The notes under the pieces were generated by a model. It was not told the origin of the DNA. It made no database searches and saw only the letters and a program-made list of their open reading frames with translations. The position numbers were made by a program, and so were the translations under genes. This document shows, one piece after another, positions 61,178 to 64,000 of a stretch of 64,000 nucleotides of DNA (its first letter is position 1; each line of letters begins with the position of its first letter). The stretch lies in the NCBI RefSeq assembly GCF_000447795.1, contig NZ_AUNI01000009.1:62001-126000 (forward strand), written 5' to 3'. The DNA comes from Bacteriovorax sp. Seq25_V (GTDB taxonomy: Bacteria > Bdellovibrionota > Bacteriovoracia > Bacteriovoracales > Bacteriovoracaceae).

Positions 61178-62131
61178 CTATAGGTTGAAATAAGCAGTTA
61201 GTCCAAGATTTGTTTTATCTGCTCTGATATCATCATAGATAAACGTCGCGCTTGGAGCAATTGAGATATCTCTTGTGAAGAAATAAGTCATAGCAATAAG
61301 CTGTTGATTTTCTTTTCTATCAACATCGCTGAAGCCTTTATTTCTTAATTGCTCATAGTTACCAAGGTCTGTTTGAGCGCGAAGAGCAATATTTTGCCTT
61401 ATATAGTACTCCATTGAAATACTAGCTTTGTATGCCCTTTGAATTTGATATGAGTATAGGGAGATGTCTCTTTTGTAGGTTGGTATATAGATTGTATCTT
61501 TATCGAAAAAAGCCTGCTGATATGAAAAAGTACCTGCAACATAAAATGCCCTTGTTATAGGAAGAGCTAGTGCATGCTGAAAGCTTAGGTTGTAATTATA
61601 ACCATAATCTCTATAGAGCTTTTGAGTATATTTTTCGAATGCTAAGAAAGAAACATTTTGAAGATATCCAAGACGGTAAGTTTTAAAATAAGAAAGCTTT
61701 GGATTATCAAATTCTAGATTTTGGTGGTTATCATCAAATTCCTTTTGAAGAGAAGAATCATTAGATTCAAAACTTGAGTGGAAAGGAGTTGTCATATAAG
61801 TTCCAACCTGAAGTGAAAGGTTATCACTTTTTGAAATCCTATACTTCATCCCAAGTTGTCCAGAGAGAGATTGAAGGCTTGGCTTTTTTGCTGAATTTGT
61901 AATATTTGGTCTTTCGGCATTCATTGGATCACTTAAAGCTCCACCCTTATATGTAAATCTTGAATAAAAACTAAATGATGAAAGTGCTCCTGATAAGTTT
62001 TTTAACGTAGGGTTCTCAAGAACTTCTTCTTTTGATTTTGTTACTGCTTCTGGAGCTTTTTTTTCTACTGTATTTTCTTCCGCTGTATACACAGTCAGAG
62101 AAGTAAGCATAATTAAAAGAATTTTAAGCAT
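61178..62131 (-). CDS. Outer-membrane barrel-like protein in siderophore operon
   Basis: The 317-aa protein has a signal peptide (about 1-16), a Glu/Lys-rich segment, then many aromatic-rich amphipathic strands (FSFYSRFTYKGG, LSLQVGTYMTTPF, YYIRQNIALRAQTDLG, ISIAPSATFIYDD). It ends TNLGLTAYFNL. It looks like a beta-barrel of 10 or more strands but not a TonB-dependent receptor (too short, no plug). Its ATG lies 8 bases inside the N-hydroxylase gene, so it is co-translated with siderophore enzymes; a role in siderophore passage is possible but unproven. Confidence 0.65.
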   Translation of the reverse strand: MLKILLIMLTSLTVYTAEENTVEKKAPEAVTKSKEEVLENPTLKNLSGALSSFSFYSRFTYKGGALSDPMNAERPNITNSAKKPSLQSLSGQLGMKYRISKSDNLSLQVGTYMTTPFHSSFESNDSSLQKEFDDNHQNLEFDNPKLSYFKTYRLGYLQNVSFLAFEKYTQKLYRDYGYNYNLSFQHALALPITRAFYVAGTFSYQQAFFDKDTIYIPTYKRDISLYSYQIQRAYKASISMEYYIRQNIALRAQTDLGNYEQLRNKGFSDVDRKENQQLIAMTYFFTRDISIAPSATFIYDDIRADKTNLGLTAYFNL

Positions 62132-63416
62132 TGTTCTCTCCTTTTAGTGAGTAATCACAAAAAATATTTTCATAATTACTAGTTTGATATGTTGTTTTTT
62201 TTGTTAGCGTATTAATTACTGTCGCTGACCTCCATGCCATTAAGCTTGTTTGAGGGTCAGCAATGCCGTGGCAGTGGCGACTGAAATTCATTGCGAAGAT
62301 TCTATTCTCCGTTGGTAAATTAGCTCGAAGGGAATAGTCTTTCTCTAAAACTGGGCGATTGTTGTTATCAAAATGAATATTAGAAAATAGACTCTCAAGA
62401 CAGTTTGGGATTCTTGTCTCAAACCCTGTGGCAAGAATAACAATATCGTAAGAAGCGACTTCGTCTTGATCATGCATTGTGTTCCTAGCTGTTACATTAA
62501 AATCTCCCTTAGGAGTTTCTGTCATCGCAGTGACCCATCTCATTGGAAGGATTTCATATCTTGTAAATTTCTTTAGGTAGAAACGATCGAGATACAGCTC
62601 ATTATAAAAATCATCTAAGTAAACAGGTGTATTTCCATCACTCATGAATTTTTGATTGTTTACAATTTCTTCCTTGATCTCACTCTTTACATCGAAGAAA
62701 CTATTGATAAAATCTGGAGTAAAGAAATCATTTGAAAAAGAAGCCTCATCTAGCGGTTGAAAAGTTTGTCTGTCTGAAATAATTGAAATCTTGTCTGCTC
62801 GTCCCCAGTTTTCTTGAAGTCCGTTTCTAAAAATCTCAAGACCTGTCTGTCCACCACCAACGATAAGAACTCTCTTGGCCGTGAAATCTACATCCTTAAG
62901 GTTTTTAGACTTCGCGTGGAAAACATTTTTGCCGATATGTGAAGTTGCAAAATTAGGAATTCTTGGAACTGGACCAGTTCCGATACAGATATTCTTTGCA
63001 ACATATTCACCATTGCTTGTGGCTAAGTGGAAGTTACCATCTTTAAATGTTACATTCTCAACACTTGTATCAAAGAGAAGTCGATCAGCAAGATTTCTTG
63101 ACACCCATTGGCAGTAATCTTGAAATTCTATTCTGGTAATAGACTTTCTTCCCGTATTCATGAACTGGTAGAAAATACCTTTTTCTACTAGGTAGTTTAG
63201 AAAAGACTGTGGATTCGTCGGATCAACAGGAGTGACGAGATCTTTCAAGTATGATGTTTGCATAATTGCATCATTGAAATGTAGCTCCTTGTGCCAAGTA
63301 AACTCTTTTTGTAGGTCAAAGAACTTCGATGACAGGTTGGTTTTACTAAGCAGTGAGGCTAAACTTAAATTGAATGGGCCTATCCCAATTCCGATTAGAT
63401 CTAAAGTGTTACTCAT
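62124..63416 (-). CDS. Lysine/ornithine N-monooxygenase (siderophore hydroxylase)
   Basis: The 430-aa flavoprotein belongs to the IucD/PvdA/SidA family: LIGIGIGPFNLSLASLL at the start (FAD-binding GxGxxN), LKDLVTPVDPTNPQSFLNYL, NADPH-binding VLIVGGGQTGLEIF (about 180), and ILATGFETRIPN near the C-terminus. These enzymes hydroxylate the side-chain amine of lysine or ornithine with NADPH and O2 to make the hydroxamate precursor of siderophores. With the adjoining IucA/IucC-like synthetase, an aerobactin-type or related hydroxamate siderophore is likely. Which amino acid is used is not readable. It overlaps the synthetase gene by 4 bases (ATGA). Confidence 0.88.
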   Translation of the reverse strand: MSNTLDLIGIGIGPFNLSLASLLSKTNLSSKFFDLQKEFTWHKELHFNDAIMQTSYLKDLVTPVDPTNPQSFLNYLVEKGIFYQFMNTGRKSITRIEFQDYCQWVSRNLADRLLFDTSVENVTFKDGNFHLATSNGEYVAKNICIGTGPVPRIPNFATSHIGKNVFHAKSKNLKDVDFTAKRVLIVGGGQTGLEIFRNGLQENWGRADKISIISDRQTFQPLDEASFSNDFFTPDFINSFFDVKSEIKEEIVNNQKFMSDGNTPVYLDDFYNELYLDRFYLKKFTRYEILPMRWVTAMTETPKGDFNVTARNTMHDQDEVASYDIVILATGFETRIPNCLESLFSNIHFDNNNRPVLEKDYSLRANLPTENRIFAMNFSRHCHGIADPQTSLMAWRSATVINTLTKKTTYQTSNYENIFCDYSLKGENNA

Positions 63417-64000
63417 ATTTTTTCCTCGATATTTAATGATAATTGCCTCTTTCCTAGGACTGGCTTGAGCCTCTCTCTTGTGTCTCCGTAGCCACGTATA
63501 AATCTGACCTTGTTGACTAGAACTTTTTCAAATTTATGAGATGTGAGATCAAGGCTTTCAGAAGGAAGGGGATTTTGATTGATATATTTTCTTAACTCGT
63601 TGTTAAGAATTTTTAGAATGTTCTCTTCTGTTTGATTAAATGCTGCAGTGAAAGCACGAGCAACATATCTAAAAACAGTGACGAGATGCCCAGTGAAGAG
63701 ATCATGGATTAAATAATTTGCAGGTAACTTATCGAGATGTTCGAAAAATGAGAATTCTCTTAGTGCACTGTCTGGAGTAACTCTCAGGTCTCCGTGGAAG
63801 TCTTTAATTATTAGACCTGCTGGAGAATGATTTTTCAGAACAATAATAGTATTTTGGCCATGAGCAACTAAACCTATCCCATACTTCATTTGTAGGTGAT
63901 AAAGCGGAACAATCACTGTATTTACATATCTGGCAAGCCAGTCGTCTTCTGACAAACCACTAAGTTTTACATATTCTGCAATTAAAAAATTATCATTGTG
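63413..64000 (-). CDS. IucA/IucC-family siderophore synthetase, C-terminal part (cut by window edge)
   Basis: The C-terminal 195 residues are in view; the reading frame continues past the right edge. The recognisable block is GIGLVAHGQNTIIVLKNHSPAGLIIKDFHGDLR (in pieces), which matches the E-x-H-x-Q-N and R-D-x-x-G region of NRPS-independent siderophore (NIS) synthetases, with a FhuF-like tail. These enzymes join citrate or dicarboxylates to amines or hydroxamates using ATP. The first Glu of E-x-H-x-Q-N is replaced (V-A-H-G-Q-N). The gene overlaps the N-hydroxylase by 4 bases. No Fur or DtxR box can be checked because the promoter is outside. Confidence 0.82.
   Translation of the reverse strand, partial: HNDNFLIAEYVKLSGLSEDDWLARYVNTVIVPLYHLQMKYGIGLVAHGQNTIIVLKNHSPAGLIIKDFHGDLRVTPDSALREFSFFEHLDKLPANYLIHDLFTGHLVTVFRYVARAFTAAFNQTEENILKILNNELRKYINQNPLPSESLDLTSHKFEKVLVNKVRFIRGYGDTRERLKPVLGKRQLSLNIEEKI

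Noticed and set aside
1-64000. CRISPR array, transposase, integrase or phage genes
   Set aside because: No regularly spaced repeats and no recognisable mobile-element protein anywhere in the window.

Overview
The window is a gene-dense, AT-rich chromosomal segment of a free-living, motile Gram-negative bacterium. It has many signal peptides, lipoproteins, beta-barrel candidates and short intergenic gaps. The gene content fits the low-GC predatory bacteria of the Bdellovibrionota, for example a Halobacteriovorax/Bacteriovorax relative: a nucleotide-exchange-type carrier, many secreted proteins without clear relatives, a large multi-CheA signalling locus, paired ArsA ATPases, and a coiled-coil protein that looks like a gliding/polarity scaffold. 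That assignment is inference from gene content and composition; no rRNA is present to prove it. I see no insertion sequence, prophage or CRISPR array.

Layout. 1-3.9 kb: the 5' end of a family 2 glycosyltransferase, a DCC-family thiol protein, a large secreted Cys-rich protein of unknown function (all minus), then a DtxR-type metal repressor with a secreted protein and a nucleotide-carrier-like membrane protein (plus). 5.1-10.4 kb: Dcp-type M3 peptidase, then a minus-strand operon of a nitronate-monooxygenase-like flavoprotein, an MFS carrier and a lysine-forming saccharopine dehydrogenase homologue. 10.5-16.8 kb: a SUV3-like RNA helicase translationally linked to a ferritin-like DUF455 protein and an ATP-grasp-like protein, a class II aldolase family protein, and an acidic repeat protein.

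16.9-28.6 kb is one long chemosensory operon: CheA hybrid, CheW, soluble twin-PAS receptor, CheB, a novel repeat protein with a cryptic HPt-like domain, CheY, CheR, an HPt-REC protein and a second CheA hybrid. The two CheA proteins carry their receiver domain at opposite ends. A convergent HD-GYP c-di-GMP phosphodiesterase and a degenerate SpoIIE-like phosphatase follow.

31.2-37.8 kb (minus): a sulfur/thiol operon. Two ArsA-like ATPases and a beta-barrel protein precede gamma-glutamylcysteine ligase, cystathionine beta-synthase and a cystathionine gamma-lyase/synthase homologue, so cysteine supply by transsulfuration is wired to glutathione synthesis. A PhaR-type regulator stands just upstream. 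37.8-38.3 kb is the only large non-coding gap and holds two divergent promoters and a structured leader. 38.3-48.2 kb: a TPR lipoprotein and a second lipoprotein, a peptide-type ABC importer (binding protein and two permeases, no ATPase), two linked genes including an 835-aa coiled-coil protein, and tRNA-Leu(UAG).

48.2-64 kb: periplasmic binding protein, a secreted protein with a possible Cys-His-Asp triad, a DeaD-type helicase with an RGG tail, a PHB-depolymerase-like esterase, an isolated MurG with a near-perfect promoter and probably a leaderless mRNA, a response regulator/CBS-domain pair, TypA/BipA, an ABC-F ATPase, further envelope proteins, and at the right edge part of an NRPS-independent siderophore locus (IucA/IucC-like synthetase and lysine/ornithine N-hydroxylase).
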